The notes under the pieces are model-generated. The model ran no database searches. It worked only from the letters and a program-made list of their open reading frames with translations, and had not been told where the DNA came from. This document shows, one piece after another, positions 33,364-41,981 of a DNA stretch of 64,000 nt (position 1 is the first letter of the stretch; each line of letters starts with the position of its first letter). Made by a program: the position numbers and the translations under genes. The stretch comes from Chloroflexota bacterium (lineage in GTDB: Bacteria > Chloroflexota > Anaerolineae > Anaerolineales > UBA11579), in NCBI GenBank assembly GCA_013112575.1, contig JABFGG010000004.1, positions 124,001 through 188,000 on the forward strand. The letters are read 5' to 3'.

Positions 33364-33684
33364 TTATGGATTAGCTTGTTTACGTAGATGGATGGGTGAT
33401 TTACCCGGCAAACGTTCGATCTCGCCCCTGGCTTCCAGGTCTAGTTGTACGGCCTTCGTGTACCAACGCACTGAACCGGGTTTGGGGAACAGTTCTGGCG
33501 ATACTTCTTTCTTCATGAGGTAGGCGGCTACTTTTTCCTCCAGATCGTTGAAGGCCATGCCCTCACCGCTCTCATGGGACGGCAATGTGGCAAGCATGGC
33601 TTCGCGGATGAGAGCGTACTTTTCCGCGTTCAGGTTCTCGGTGTGTTCAGGGTGATTGACGTTTTGGGCCTTGATCCTGGGCAT
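33364..33684 (-). CDS. small DUF6958-like protein
   Basis: 106 residues from ATG 33684, with a strong AGAAGGAG ribosome site; the upstream extension to 33741 lacks one. Helical, with a basic winged-helix-like C-terminus (SVRWYTKAVQLDLEARGEIERLPGKSPIHLRK). This fits the DUF6958 family of short conserved proteins of unknown function; the winged-helix appearance suggests a nucleic acid or protein contact, but nothing more is known. Confidence 0.65.
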   Translation of the reverse strand: MPRIKAQNVNHPEHTENLNAEKYALIREAMLATLPSHESGEGMAFNDLEEKVAAYLMKKEVSPELFPKPGSVRWYTKAVQLDLEARGEIERLPGKSPIHLRKQANP

Positions 33685-33764
33685 GGGGTCGCTCCTTCTT
33701 ACAATGGTAGGTAATTTCAGGTACATTGTAAAGAGATGCAAGCCTACGGACTTGTTAAATCTTG

Positions 33765-34643
33765 CTAATTTTGCGCAAGCGCTTGAAATTGTGACCTGTA
33801 CCCGGAGGGAGATATGCCAACCTGGCGGCGAAAGGCATTGATGAAAGCGCTCAGGCTGGTGTAACCAACCTCAAGCCCAATGTCCGTCACACGCTTATCT
33901 GTGGATTCCAATAGGCGGCGGGCTTCGTCCAGTCGCAGGCGGATGACGTATTGACGCACGGTGACATCGAAGGTCGTTTTGAACAGGCGCGCAAAATGAT
34001 ATTCGGACAGAGCTACGTGTCCGGCGACCTGCTTAGTTTTGATCGGGTGCAGATAACGAGCCTCGATATACTGGCGGGCCTGGAGCAGCCGGGGGAGCAA
34101 CTCGCTGATTGTGTTGCGCTTGTAGCTGGAGAGATTAAGCAGCGCCTGATGACGCAGGCGCTGCAAGTGCAAGACCTGGCCGATGATATCCATGAACGGC
34201 TCTTCGGCTGCTGCGTGGGTCATGTCTTCCGTAGCGATCAGCCCTTGCAGGAATTGGGAAACTGTATCACCTTGCAGCAGCGGAACGGCATGCAAAAGCT
34301 GGTTCAAGTCTGCCGGGATGCCCAGGAAGCCGGCCATATCGACAATGAAATCGGGGCTGAGGAACAGCACAAGCAATTGTGGGCTGGTTTCCGTGGAATG
34401 CAGATTGGATATAGTGTAAGGACGTTCGTCAGATGGTTGCGTCAAGAACAGGTACTGGTTGTGTTCAAGAATGGTGCCTGCGCAAGAGATACGCGCCTCG
34501 CCCAGTGGAAAGACCAGGAACAAATGCCCTAACTGTGGAAGCGTCACACGCTGGCGCAAGGAGCCGTACCAGACGGCATTGAGGGGGGAGACGGGGTAAT
34601 CTCTTTTTTCTGGGATGGGTGCAGCAGATCGTAGGATCAGCAT
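33765..34643 (-). CDS. AraC-family transcription regulator
   Basis: 292 residues. An N-terminal cupin-like sensor half (residues about 1-150, with QLGHLFLVFPLGEARISCAGTILEHNQYLFLT) and a C-terminal pair of helix-turn-helices: TKQVAGHVALSEYHFARLFKTTFDVTVRQYVIRLRLDEARRLLESTDKRVTDIGLEVGYTSLSAFINAFRRQVGISPSGYR in pieces. It regulates nothing obvious nearby; the small DUF gene and the SAM-hydrolase gene are its neighbours. The inducer is unknown. Confidence 0.92.
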   Translation of the reverse strand: MLILRSAAPIPEKRDYPVSPLNAVWYGSLRQRVTLPQLGHLFLVFPLGEARISCAGTILEHNQYLFLTQPSDERPYTISNLHSTETSPQLLVLFLSPDFIVDMAGFLGIPADLNQLLHAVPLLQGDTVSQFLQGLIATEDMTHAAAEEPFMDIIGQVLHLQRLRHQALLNLSSYKRNTISELLPRLLQARQYIEARYLHPIKTKQVAGHVALSEYHFARLFKTTFDVTVRQYVIRLRLDEARRLLESTDKRVTDIGLEVGYTSLSAFINAFRRQVGISPSGYRSQFQALAQN

Positions 34644-34659
34644 TGCAGTCTAGCAGGCA

Positions 34660-35448
34660 CTAGCCCAACTGAACTTCAAAACTATCCCCCACTTTGGCCC
34701 CCAGTTGCCGGACAGCACTACCATTGACCTCAGCCACGAAGACGTAACCGGTGCTGCTATAGAGTGTCACCAGTTCACCCGTCTGGCGCTGGCCGAAGGT
34801 TTCGACCACATTATCGACGGTCTTGCCAGCTAAGGTTACGCTGTGGATGGTTTGGCCATTGATGTCGTCGCGGTGCAGGTTGCTGAGGAGGTTGCCAAAG
34901 CGGTCAACGTGCATGACCTGTGCGTGAAAACCATCCGAGCTACGCTGGGGTTTGGGCCAATCGATACGCTTCTCATCCTTGATGGCTTTACCAAGGTCGC
35001 CTAGGGCTGCGCCGGAGGCCAGGTACGCGCCAACCGGAGAGAAGATGTCACGCCCATGGAAGACATTGCTGATGTCAGCCAGCCAGTAATCGGGCTTGTC
35101 AGTATGCACGATCTCGAGGGGCCAGCCTTCGGCCTCTGCGCGTTCGTAGAGTGGAGTGAACACACCGTTATCCGGCCCGACGACACATTGCGTACCGATG
35201 CGGGCTGCAATGGGACGGCGCGCGGTGCCCACCCCGGGATCGACCACAACGACGTGGACGGTGTTCTCGGGGAAATAAAAGACCTGGCGTTGTAAGACCC
35301 AGGCGGCCTGGTGGATGTTCTGCGGTTCGATCTCGTGGCTGAGGTCGACGATGCGCGCCTGGGGCTGGATGCCGTAGATGATGCCTTTCATAACGCCAAC
35401 GTTGCCGTCGCGCGTGCCGAAGTCGGTGGTGAGAGTGATGAGGGTCAT
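34660..35448 (-). CDS. SAM hydroxide adenosyltransferase (DUF62)
   Basis: 262 residues, the normal length for the S-adenosylmethionine hydrolase/chlorinase-fluorinase family. Landmarks: ITLTTDFGTRDGNVGVMKG at the N-terminus, VHVVVVDPGVGTARRPIA near residue 63 and GPDNGVFTPLY near 92. It would hydrolyse SAM to adenosine and methionine. No halide-specific residues can be judged by eye, and bacterial members of this type usually use hydroxide. Confidence 0.93.
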   Translation of the reverse strand: MTLITLTTDFGTRDGNVGVMKGIIYGIQPQARIVDLSHEIEPQNIHQAAWVLQRQVFYFPENTVHVVVVDPGVGTARRPIAARIGTQCVVGPDNGVFTPLYERAEAEGWPLEIVHTDKPDYWLADISNVFHGRDIFSPVGAYLASGAALGDLGKAIKDEKRIDWPKPQRSSDGFHAQVMHVDRFGNLLSNLHRDDINGQTIHSVTLAGKTVDNVVETFGQRQTGELVTLYSSTGYVFVAEVNGSAVRQLGAKVGDSFEVQLG

Positions 35449-35545
35449 AGGGGTATTTTAATCACGAATGGCACAAATAGACGAATGACACGAATTTGGA
35501 AAACCAAATGGGCGCAAATTGCCAAGTTTTGCGTTCCTACTGTAC

Positions 35546-36118
35546 TTATTGGCCAATCAGCTTGCTGACCTGGGGAGGCTGGTAATTTTCAAAACGGTCG
35601 ATAAGATCGGCGATATTCGCTTCGACCATCACCATGTTGCGGTGTTCGGCTTTGACAAAGCCTTCAGTAACCATGTGGTCCAGAAAGCTTTTGAGGCCAT
35701 TGTAGTAGCCAGCGGTATTCAAGAAGCCGGCGGGTTTGTTGTGAATCTCCAACTGTCCCCAGGTGGCGATCTCGAAGATCTCATCCATGGTGCCCAGGCC
35801 ACCCGGTAAGGCAATAAAACCATCGGCCAGGTCGGCCATCATAGCTTTACGAGTATGCATGCTGTCAACGATGTGCATTTCGGTCAATTCGAGGCTATCA
35901 TCTTCGAGTTCCTTGAACATCTCGGGCATCACGCCTATGACTTCGCCCCCGGCATCGAGGGCAGCACGGGCGACAACGCCCATTAGGCCGACACTGCCGC
36001 CGCCAAAGACGACACCCAGACCTTTCTGCGCAAGATGGGCACCAACTTCGGTAGCGACGGATTCGTACTCGGGTCTGGCCCCAAAATTGGAGCCGCAATA
36101 GACAGCGATGCGTTTCAT
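35546..36118 (-). CDS. LOG family protein (cytokinin riboside 5'-monophosphate phosphoribohydrolase type)
   Basis: 190 residues. The Rossmann start IAVYCGSNFGARPEYE and the hallmark PGGLGTMDEIFEIATWGQLEIH near residue 105 are both present, as is VFGGGSVGLMGVVARAALDAGG near 40. LOG enzymes cleave 5'-monophosphate ribosides to free bases or act on related nucleotides in bacteria. Its start overlaps the end of the Elp3 gene by 4 bases, so the two may be co-transcribed. Confidence 0.94.
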   Translation of the reverse strand: MKRIAVYCGSNFGARPEYESVATEVGAHLAQKGLGVVFGGGSVGLMGVVARAALDAGGEVIGVMPEMFKELEDDSLELTEMHIVDSMHTRKAMMADLADGFIALPGGLGTMDEIFEIATWGQLEIHNKPAGFLNTAGYYNGLKSFLDHMVTEGFVKAEHRNMVMVEANIADLIDRFENYQPPQVSKLIGQ

Positions 36119-37743
36119 GCAAACACTTCTTTCTTCATGTATAAGTGACCCAGCTTGAAGCCACGCCCGGCGTAATATTTACGCGTGCCCACAGCGGCGA
36201 TCACGGCGAGGTGTTCAAAGCCATTGTCGCGGGCCAGGGCCTCAGCCTGCTCGATTAGTTTCGTGCCGAGGCCAATGTGTTGGGCTGCGCCGCTTTGTTC
36301 GTCGCCAACCTCAATGGACTGCCCATAGACGTGTACCTCACGGATGATGGCGGCTTTGTCCAGATCATTTAGCCCAGTCTCCGGGCTGTCGCTTTGTGGC
36401 AGGGAGAGGCGCAGAAAACCTGCCAGGCGGTCATTGGGAGTAACGAATTGCAGGAAATGTTCTTCCGCGCCATCGGCCTGGTAGCTGAGGTCTTCAAAGT
36501 GCAGGTCTTCAGGCTCCACCGAACGGCCGCGCACCTCGCGGCAGCGTACACAGTTACATTGTGTGCCGCGGCGTTTCATCTCAGCATGCACGTCCATGCG
36601 CAGGCTGGTGCGTTTGTTGCCCTCAACTACATTGTTGGAGGGGATATCGCGGATGACGCGGTTGACGCGGCAGTAACGCGGGATGCTGGGCTTGATATCA
36701 CAGATCAGGTCTATCAGGTCCTGGGTGGAGTAAGGCTCGAACTCACCGCGTTGCCAGTATTCGTATAACTCGGCGTTCTCCAGCAACTGGTTAGGGTAGA
36801 TCTTGATTTCATCTGGGCAGAAACCCTGCCACATCTTGGCGAAGTCGAGGCGGTCGGACTCGGGTGTGGCACCCATCAGGTTGGGCATCCAGTGCAGCAC
36901 GATCTTGAAACCAGCGGCGCGCAATAAAGCGGTGGCCTGGCGGGTGGACTCTACGTCGTGGCCGCGCTTGTTGATATCGAGGATGTGGTCGTCAAAGCTT
37001 TGCGCTCCCATCTGCACTTTGGTGACGCCCAGGTAGCGCAGCCAGGCCAGTTCGTCCGGGTCCACGTGGTCAGGACGCGTCTCAATGACCAGGCCCACAT
37101 TGCGGTGGGCGGTGGTCTCGTTAAGCTCCTGGGCTTCGGCGAGAGTCTCGCTCTCAACCTCATTCATGGCTTCAAAGAGGCGCTTGACGAACCACTCCTG
37201 GTAATCGCGTGTGTAGGAACTCCAGGTGCCGCCGAGGATGAGTAGCTCAATCTTGTCTGTGGGGTGGCCGACGGATTCGAGGGCCTGAATGCGAGCGGCC
37301 ACCTGGTCGTAGGGATCAAAGTCGTGGTGCAAAGCGCGCATGGCCCCTGGCTCATCAGGCAGGTAGCTCTTGGGCATGCGGACATCGGTGGGGCAGAAGA
37401 TGCATTTGCCGGGGCAGGGATAGGGCTTGGTCAGCACTGTGACAACTGTAACACCCGACAATGTGCGCATGGGCTTCATGCGGATAGCAGCCAGCAGGTC
37501 GGGGTCTTCATCCCAGGCGCCGTTCTCGACCATCTCACGGTAAACCGTCACCAGCACCGACTTGGCAACAAAACCGCCGCCCGGCCCCTGCAGGGGGTGA
37601 TGGCGCATGGCATCCATGACGCTTTCCCCGGCGCGCACTTCTTCGAGGATCTCGAGGGCCAAGTCCAGCTTCTCTGGGGTGAGGCGCTTGAGCGCGTACC
37701 AGTCCTCGGTTTGGGCCTGGATGGGGAGGTCTTTGGGGATCAT
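36115..37743 (-). CDS. elp3: Elp3-type tRNA U34 carboxymethylation enzyme (radical SAM + GNAT)
   Basis: 542 residues. A radical SAM core begins at about residue 90 with KPYPCPGKCIFCPTD (the iron-sulfur cysteines C-x-x-x-C-x-x-C), then LELLILGGTWSSYTRDYQEWFVK and KVQMGAQSFDDHILDINKRGHD. The C-terminal GNAT domain follows from about 450 (HIGLGTKLIEQAEALARDNG). Acetyl-CoA-dependent modification of wobble uridine in tRNA. Bacterial Elp3 is scattered but well known in Chloroflexota. Starts at ATG 37743, shortly after the divergent methyltransferase gene. Confidence 0.93.
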   Translation of the reverse strand: MIPKDLPIQAQTEDWYALKRLTPEKLDLALEILEEVRAGESVMDAMRHHPLQGPGGGFVAKSVLVTVYREMVENGAWDEDPDLLAAIRMKPMRTLSGVTVVTVLTKPYPCPGKCIFCPTDVRMPKSYLPDEPGAMRALHHDFDPYDQVAARIQALESVGHPTDKIELLILGGTWSSYTRDYQEWFVKRLFEAMNEVESETLAEAQELNETTAHRNVGLVIETRPDHVDPDELAWLRYLGVTKVQMGAQSFDDHILDINKRGHDVESTRQATALLRAAGFKIVLHWMPNLMGATPESDRLDFAKMWQGFCPDEIKIYPNQLLENAELYEYWQRGEFEPYSTQDLIDLICDIKPSIPRYCRVNRVIRDIPSNNVVEGNKRTSLRMDVHAEMKRRGTQCNCVRCREVRGRSVEPEDLHFEDLSYQADGAEEHFLQFVTPNDRLAGFLRLSLPQSDSPETGLNDLDKAAIIREVHVYGQSIEVGDEQSGAAQHIGLGTKLIEQAEALARDNGFEHLAVIAAVGTRKYYAGRGFKLGHLYMKKEVFA

Positions 37744-37792
37744 GATGGTTGATTACTCGTAAAGGCCGTGACTCTTACATATAATAACGGTA

Positions 37793-38521
37793 ATGGAAGC
37801 CGAGGTTGCAAAACAACTGATTAAGCTGAACCATCGATTCTACCAAGAATTCGCCAGTTCGTTCTCCGAGACGCGCCAGCGCCTACAACCTGGTGTGTTG
37901 CGGGTTGTGGAGGGTATTCCGCCGGATGCCAGCATCCTCGACCTGGGCTGCGGCAACGGGGAGCTGGGCCGGGAATTGGTGAGCAGGGGCTTTGTGGGTA
38001 GATATGTGGGCGTGGATTTCAGTGAGGGTTTGCTGGAGGTGGCGCGAGAGAAGGTCCAAAGTCCACAGCCCGAGGTCCAGTTTGTGCAGGCCGATTTGAC
38101 AGGGGATGAATGGGATAAGGGATTTGAAGACGTATCCTTCGATTTTGTGCTGTGTTTTGCGACACTGCATCACATCCCCAGCCGAGCCTTGCGCATAGCC
38201 TTTTTGGATAAGGTCAAGGGTTTGTTGGCTGAAGATGGGCGCTTCGTTTTTTCTTCCTGGCAATTCCTCAACAGCGAACGTTTGAAAGTGCGCATCCAGC
38301 CCTGGGAGGCAGTGGGCTTAAATGATGAGAATGTGGATGAAGGCGATTACCTGCTGGACTGGCGACGCGATGGTGTGGGCTTACGTTACGTGCATCAGTA
38401 TAGTGAAGCAGAATTGGAAGAATTGGCTAGAGAAACCGGCTTGGTATTAGAAGAGAGTTTTGTGTCGGATGGAGAGGGGGGCGATTTGGGGCTTTATCAG
38501 GTCTGGAGGGTAGGGAAGTGA
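37793..38521 (+). CDS. class I SAM-dependent methyltransferase
   Basis: 242 residues. The SAM-binding motif ILDLGCGNGELGREL is near residue 50, with YVGVDFSEGLLEVAREK and VQADLTGDEW as motifs II-III and FDFVLCFATLHHI as the post-motif. The C-terminal part (DWRRDGVGLRYVHQYSEAELEELARETGLVLEE) is typical of tRNA uridine 5-carboxymethyl methyltransferases of the Trm9/ALKBH8 type. Given divergent Elp3 next door, a role in wobble-uridine modification is a reasonable inference, though not established. Overlaps the next gene by 4 bases. Confidence 0.87.
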   Translation: MEAEVAKQLIKLNHRFYQEFASSFSETRQRLQPGVLRVVEGIPPDASILDLGCGNGELGRELVSRGFVGRYVGVDFSEGLLEVAREKVQSPQPEVQFVQADLTGDEWDKGFEDVSFDFVLCFATLHHIPSRALRIAFLDKVKGLLAEDGRFVFSSWQFLNSERLKVRIQPWEAVGLNDENVDEGDYLLDWRRDGVGLRYVHQYSEAELEELARETGLVLEESFVSDGEGGDLGLYQVWRVGK

Positions 38522-38820
38522 AACCTTATACAAAGCAGACTTTGTCTAAATTAATCAATTACATTGACCTGTATTTGGAATCTAAAATCACACTTAGAGA
38601 ACTGGTTGAGCACCTGGAACATAGCATAAACGCTCTCGAAGAGAGACTAGCTGAATCCTTCTATCCAAATTGGAATGAATATTGGGGAAACCTGGAAATA
38701 GAATTAGCTGTTTCCAGTTATAAAAAAGAAGATTACAGCCATGAGCGCACAGTTGAAAATGCTACTTTGCTGATAGAGCATATCCAGTCACTCCTGAATG
38801 ATGTAGCCATAAGAGATTAA
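38518..38820 (+). CDS. small hypothetical protein
   Basis: 100 residues, GTG start overlapping the methyltransferase stop (GTGA). Helical, mixed charge, with an N-terminal KQTLSKLINYIDLYLESKITLRELVEHLEH and a C-terminal helix. It resembles the small colicin-immunity-like or DUF helical proteins often translated with a partner, but I cannot assign a family. Confidence 0.5.
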   Translation: MKPYTKQTLSKLINYIDLYLESKITLRELVEHLEHSINALEERLAESFYPNWNEYWGNLEIELAVSSYKKEDYSHERTVENATLLIEHIQSLLNDVAIRD

Positions 38821-38891
38821 GCCACCGGCTTTCAAGGTACATATTCCCAATAACGAATTACCAATAACCATTTTCCAATTACAATCACCCC

Positions 38892-39659
38892 ATGACCCGC
38901 ACCCCACGCTCTTTCCGCGTTGAGGCTGTTGTGCTTAAGCACAGCGAATATGGTGAGGCTGACCGCATCCTCACGCTGTACACACGCGAACGCGGCAAAG
39001 TGCGGGCCATTGCCAAGGGGGTGCGCAAACTGCGTTCGCGCAAGGCCGGGCACGTGGAGCCTTTTACGCGCGTAAGCCTGCAACTGGCGACGGGGCGCAA
39101 CCTGTTCGTGGTCAGTCAGGCGGAGGCGGTCGATGTGTACACGGATTTACGCGATGACCTGGTCAAGGTGGGCTATGCCTCCTACATTGTGGAGCTGCTC
39201 GACAAGTTCACCTTTGACGAAGAAGAGAACACCAGTGTATATCGCATCCTGATCAACACACTCAAGCGGCTTAGTCAGGAATATGCCCCCGAACTTGTAG
39301 TGCGTTTCTATGAAGTGCGTCTGCTGGACGCACTGGGCTTCCGTCCGGAATTACAAACCTGCGTCGTTTCAGAAGAGCAGATCAAGGCCGAAGACCAGTA
39401 CTTTTCGGCTGCATTGGGTGGGGTGATTTCCCCGGAGCATGGACGTGGCATGCAGGGGGCTGTGCCGGTTTCCATGGACGCGTTACGCTATCTCCGGCAT
39501 TTCCAGCGCAGCGACTGGCAGGCGGCCGCACGCGCTAATATGAGTGACGAAACCAAAAACGAACTGGAAGTACTGATGCAGCACTATCTGACTTATCTGC
39601 TCGAACGCGCTCTCAACACCCCCGCATTTCTGCGCAGGGTGCGCCGCGAGGAGAAATAA
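38892..39659 (+). CDS. recO: DNA repair protein RecO
   Basis: 255 residues. N-terminal OB-fold signature FRVEAVVLKHSEYGEADRILTLYTRERGKVRAIAKGVRK, then SRKAGHVEPF and the alpha-helical C-terminal domain. Helps load RecA and anneal strands in the RecF pathway; cytosolic. Only one cysteine (residue near 155) remains where many RecO proteins have a four-cysteine zinc site, so zinc is probably absent. Short gap to the preceding gene. Confidence 0.95.
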   Translation: MTRTPRSFRVEAVVLKHSEYGEADRILTLYTRERGKVRAIAKGVRKLRSRKAGHVEPFTRVSLQLATGRNLFVVSQAEAVDVYTDLRDDLVKVGYASYIVELLDKFTFDEEENTSVYRILINTLKRLSQEYAPELVVRFYEVRLLDALGFRPELQTCVVSEEQIKAEDQYFSAALGGVISPEHGRGMQGAVPVSMDALRYLRHFQRSDWQAAARANMSDETKNELEVLMQHYLTYLLERALNTPAFLRRVRREEK

Positions 39660-39818
39660 GGCCATTTATGGGGGGGAAGTTAAATCATTAAGAGATTGTC
39701 ATTGGCATTGAATTTCCAAATGATGACTAAAACCAAATAGGGACAAATGCCCCTTGTTTCCCCTATCCATCAATATTAGTGTTGATTCCCTATCATTTTC
39801 CGGAGGAGCAACATAGCC

Positions 39819-40187
39819 ATGGAAATCACTATTCCCTTTATCGTCATCAATCTTGCCCTGGTCTTTTACTCCATCGGGGTGTGGGCCGAGCGTATTCAAG
39901 GCCGGCTCAAGCCCTGGCATCTGGCCTTCTTCTGTTTGGGCCTGATTTGTGATACTTGGGGGACGGGCATGATGTTCGAGATGGCCGGTGGCATGACCTT
40001 CGATATTCACGGCATCACCGGTTTGCTGGCCATCGTGTTAATGCTGGTGCATACGGTGTGGGCTGCGTTCGCACTTCTCAAGAAAGACGAAAATGTGCTC
40101 ACCAACTTCCATAAATTCAGTGTGGTAGTGTGGTTCATCTGGTTGGTGCCCTACTTTAGCCCGATGATTTTGGGTGGCATGGCATAG
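39819..40187 (+). CDS. TIGR03987/HsmA-like membrane protein
   Basis: 122 residues, four membrane segments (about 5-27, 35-52, 63-85 and 98-117) with WHLAFFCLGLICDTWGTGMMF and ITGLLAIVLMLVHTVWAAF. A clear GGAGGAG ribosome site lies before ATG 39819. The family (TIGR03987, HsmA) is found in diverse bacteria; function unknown. Followed by the DoxX gene. Confidence 0.85.
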   Translation: MEITIPFIVINLALVFYSIGVWAERIQGRLKPWHLAFFCLGLICDTWGTGMMFEMAGGMTFDIHGITGLLAIVLMLVHTVWAAFALLKKDENVLTNFHKFSVVVWFIWLVPYFSPMILGGMA

Positions 40188-40279
40188 CAGGGGCACCGTG
40201 AGGAATCCTGAAAATAAACGAAACTATTTCAATGTTGAAGGGTTTTTAGTGGGGACAATTCACACAGAAGGAGTAGTTT

Positions 40280-40660
40280 ATGAACATTTTATTATGGGTA
40301 CTACAAGTCCTCTTCGGTCTCTATTTTCTGGCTATAGGTATCATGCACTTCATCGTGCCCGAAGGTTTGCCAGCCCAGATGGAGTGGATGTACAGCTTGT
40401 CCACTCCTTTGCACTACGTTAGCGGCACTGCAGAGATTCTTGGTGGCCTTGGCCTGATCCTGCCCGGCCTGACGCGTATCCAACCCCGTCTGACCACATG
40501 GGCGGCTCTGGGACTGGCGACGGTCATGATCCTGGCCATTGGTTACCATGTAACCCGCGGAGAACTCCAGAATGTTGCTTTTAACGTTGTGCTTGCCCTT
40601 GTGACTGGTTTCATTGCTTATGGACGTGCCAAACTCAGCCCGCTGGCAGGGAGAGCTTGA
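40280..40660 (+). CDS. DoxX-family membrane protein
   Basis: 126 residues, four membrane segments. The N-terminal ILLWVLQVLFGLYFLAIGIMHF, then HYVSGTAEILGGLGLILPGLTR and the third helix AALGLATVMILAIGYHVTRGE match the DoxX family, whose members sit in oxidative-stress and thiosulfate-linked complexes. It may partner the membrane protein just upstream. A good ribosome site (AGAAGGAG) precedes ATG 40280. Confidence 0.92.
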   Translation: MNILLWVLQVLFGLYFLAIGIMHFIVPEGLPAQMEWMYSLSTPLHYVSGTAEILGGLGLILPGLTRIQPRLTTWAALGLATVMILAIGYHVTRGELQNVAFNVVLALVTGFIAYGRAKLSPLAGRA

Positions 40661-40683
40661 GTAGCTAACATTATTTAATAAAC

Positions 40684-40718
40684 ATCAAGGCTCCAGATCC
40701 CATATCTGGAGCCTTGAT
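40684..40718 (+). terminator. perfect 15-bp inverted repeat
   Basis: ATCAAGGCTCCAGAT (40684-40698) and its exact complement (40704-40718), loop CCCAT, end the DoxX transcript. There is no T run, so it may work from either side or terminate weakly. Confidence 0.65.
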
Positions 40719-40748
40719 TGTTAAAAGGGCTGTTATCATAATCATCCC

Positions 40749-41981
40749 ATGAAGGACATCATCCAGCGCATCCCCTTATTCTCAGCTCTGCCCGAAGAGG
40801 AGCTTGACTACCTGGCAGAAAACCTCCAACCCAGTGAATTCGTAGCAGGGGCACTGTTGATGTATGAGGGGCGCAGTGAGAGCACGTTCCATATCCTGGT
40901 TGAAGGGCAGGTAGAGATCATTAAAGCCCTGGGCTCCGGTGATGAGCGGCTCCTGACCGTGATGGAACCGGGTGTGTTGATCGGGGAGATGAGTGCTTTC
41001 AGGGAAAAACATACACATTCGGCCAGTGCCCGTGCCCTGGACGATGTGCGTACTCTGAAGATTAGTCGTGACACCTTCGATGCTTTATTGCAGCGCAACC
41101 CTCACCTGGCCTTTAAGCTGGTGCGCACCCTGACGCGACGGTTGGATGAGTCCGAAGATGAAACCATCGAAGACCTGCGCACCAAGAACCTGCAATTGCA
41201 GCAAGCTTACCAGGCCCTCAAGGATGCACAGGAACAGATCATTGAAAAGGAAAAACTTGAGGCCGAACTCGATATCGCTCAGAACATCCAGCAGGGCATC
41301 CTGCCCCAGACTTTGCCGGAGAGCACCAAATTCGATCTGGGTGCACATATGCTGGCGGCCCGCAAAGTAGGCGGTGATTTTTACGATTTCATTCCTATCA
41401 ATGAAAAGCAGTTGGGCATTGTTGTAGGCGATGTTTCAGGCAAAGGGGTCCCGGCAGCCCTGTACATGGCGCTGACCTACAGCTTTTTACGAGCAGAAGC
41501 CACTCGCGGCCAACCCCCTGCCGAAGTGCTAAAGGCGGTCAACAAACACCTGCTCGACCGCGAGATTGACGGCATGTACGTGACGATTTTATATGGCATG
41601 CTGGACCTTGAAGATGGTACTTTTACCTACGTACGAGCCGGGCATCCTTACCCGCTGGTGGTGGATGAGGAAGGCAAGCCCCTTGAAATAGCGGCCTGCA
41701 CCAGCCAGTTGATCGGTTTCTTTGAGGAACCTTTACTGGAGGAGCGTGAGCTTCAATTAAAGCCGGGCCAGTCGCTGCTGCTGTTCAGCGATGGCGTGAC
41801 TGAGGCCGTCAATGAAGCAGACGAAGAGTTTTCGGTTGACGATCTTGTGGAGGGCTTGCAGGAGTTACAGGGTGGCTCTGCCCAGGCCCTATGCGAAGAG
41901 TTGACCCAGGCTGTGCTCAAACATACCGGCTCTTCCGAACAGCAGGATGACATTACGCTGGTGGCTGTGCACTGTAACTAA
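40749..41981 (+). CDS. PP2C-type (SpoIIE-like) phosphatase with N-terminal cNMP-binding domain
   Basis: 410 residues. Residues about 1-125 form a cyclic-nucleotide-type sensor (VEGQVEIIKALGSGDERLLTVMEPGVLIGEMSAF in pieces). A coiled-coil linker (QLQQAYQALKDAQEQIIEKEKLEAELDIAQNIQQGILPQ) leads into the SpoIIE domain: GGDFYDFI, VVGDVSGKGVPAALYMAL and LLLFSDGVTEAVNEADEEF with the metal-binding Asp. Such Rsb-type phosphatases dephosphorylate anti-sigma antagonists. Ends overlapping the next gene tail-to-tail by 4 bases. Confidence 0.93.
   Translation: MKDIIQRIPLFSALPEEELDYLAENLQPSEFVAGALLMYEGRSESTFHILVEGQVEIIKALGSGDERLLTVMEPGVLIGEMSAFREKHTHSASARALDDVRTLKISRDTFDALLQRNPHLAFKLVRTLTRRLDESEDETIEDLRTKNLQLQQAYQALKDAQEQIIEKEKLEAELDIAQNIQQGILPQTLPESTKFDLGAHMLAARKVGGDFYDFIPINEKQLGIVVGDVSGKGVPAALYMALTYSFLRAEATRGQPPAEVLKAVNKHLLDREIDGMYVTILYGMLDLEDGTFTYVRAGHPYPLVVDEEGKPLEIAACTSQLIGFFEEPLLEERELQLKPGQSLLLFSDGVTEAVNEADEEFSVDDLVEGLQELQGGSAQALCEELTQAVLKHTGSSEQQDDITLVAVHCN

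Noticed and set aside
37264..37752. long plus-strand frame over the start of elp3
   Set aside because: It mirrors the highly conserved Elp3 coding sequence on the other strand and has no ribosome site or recognisable protein.
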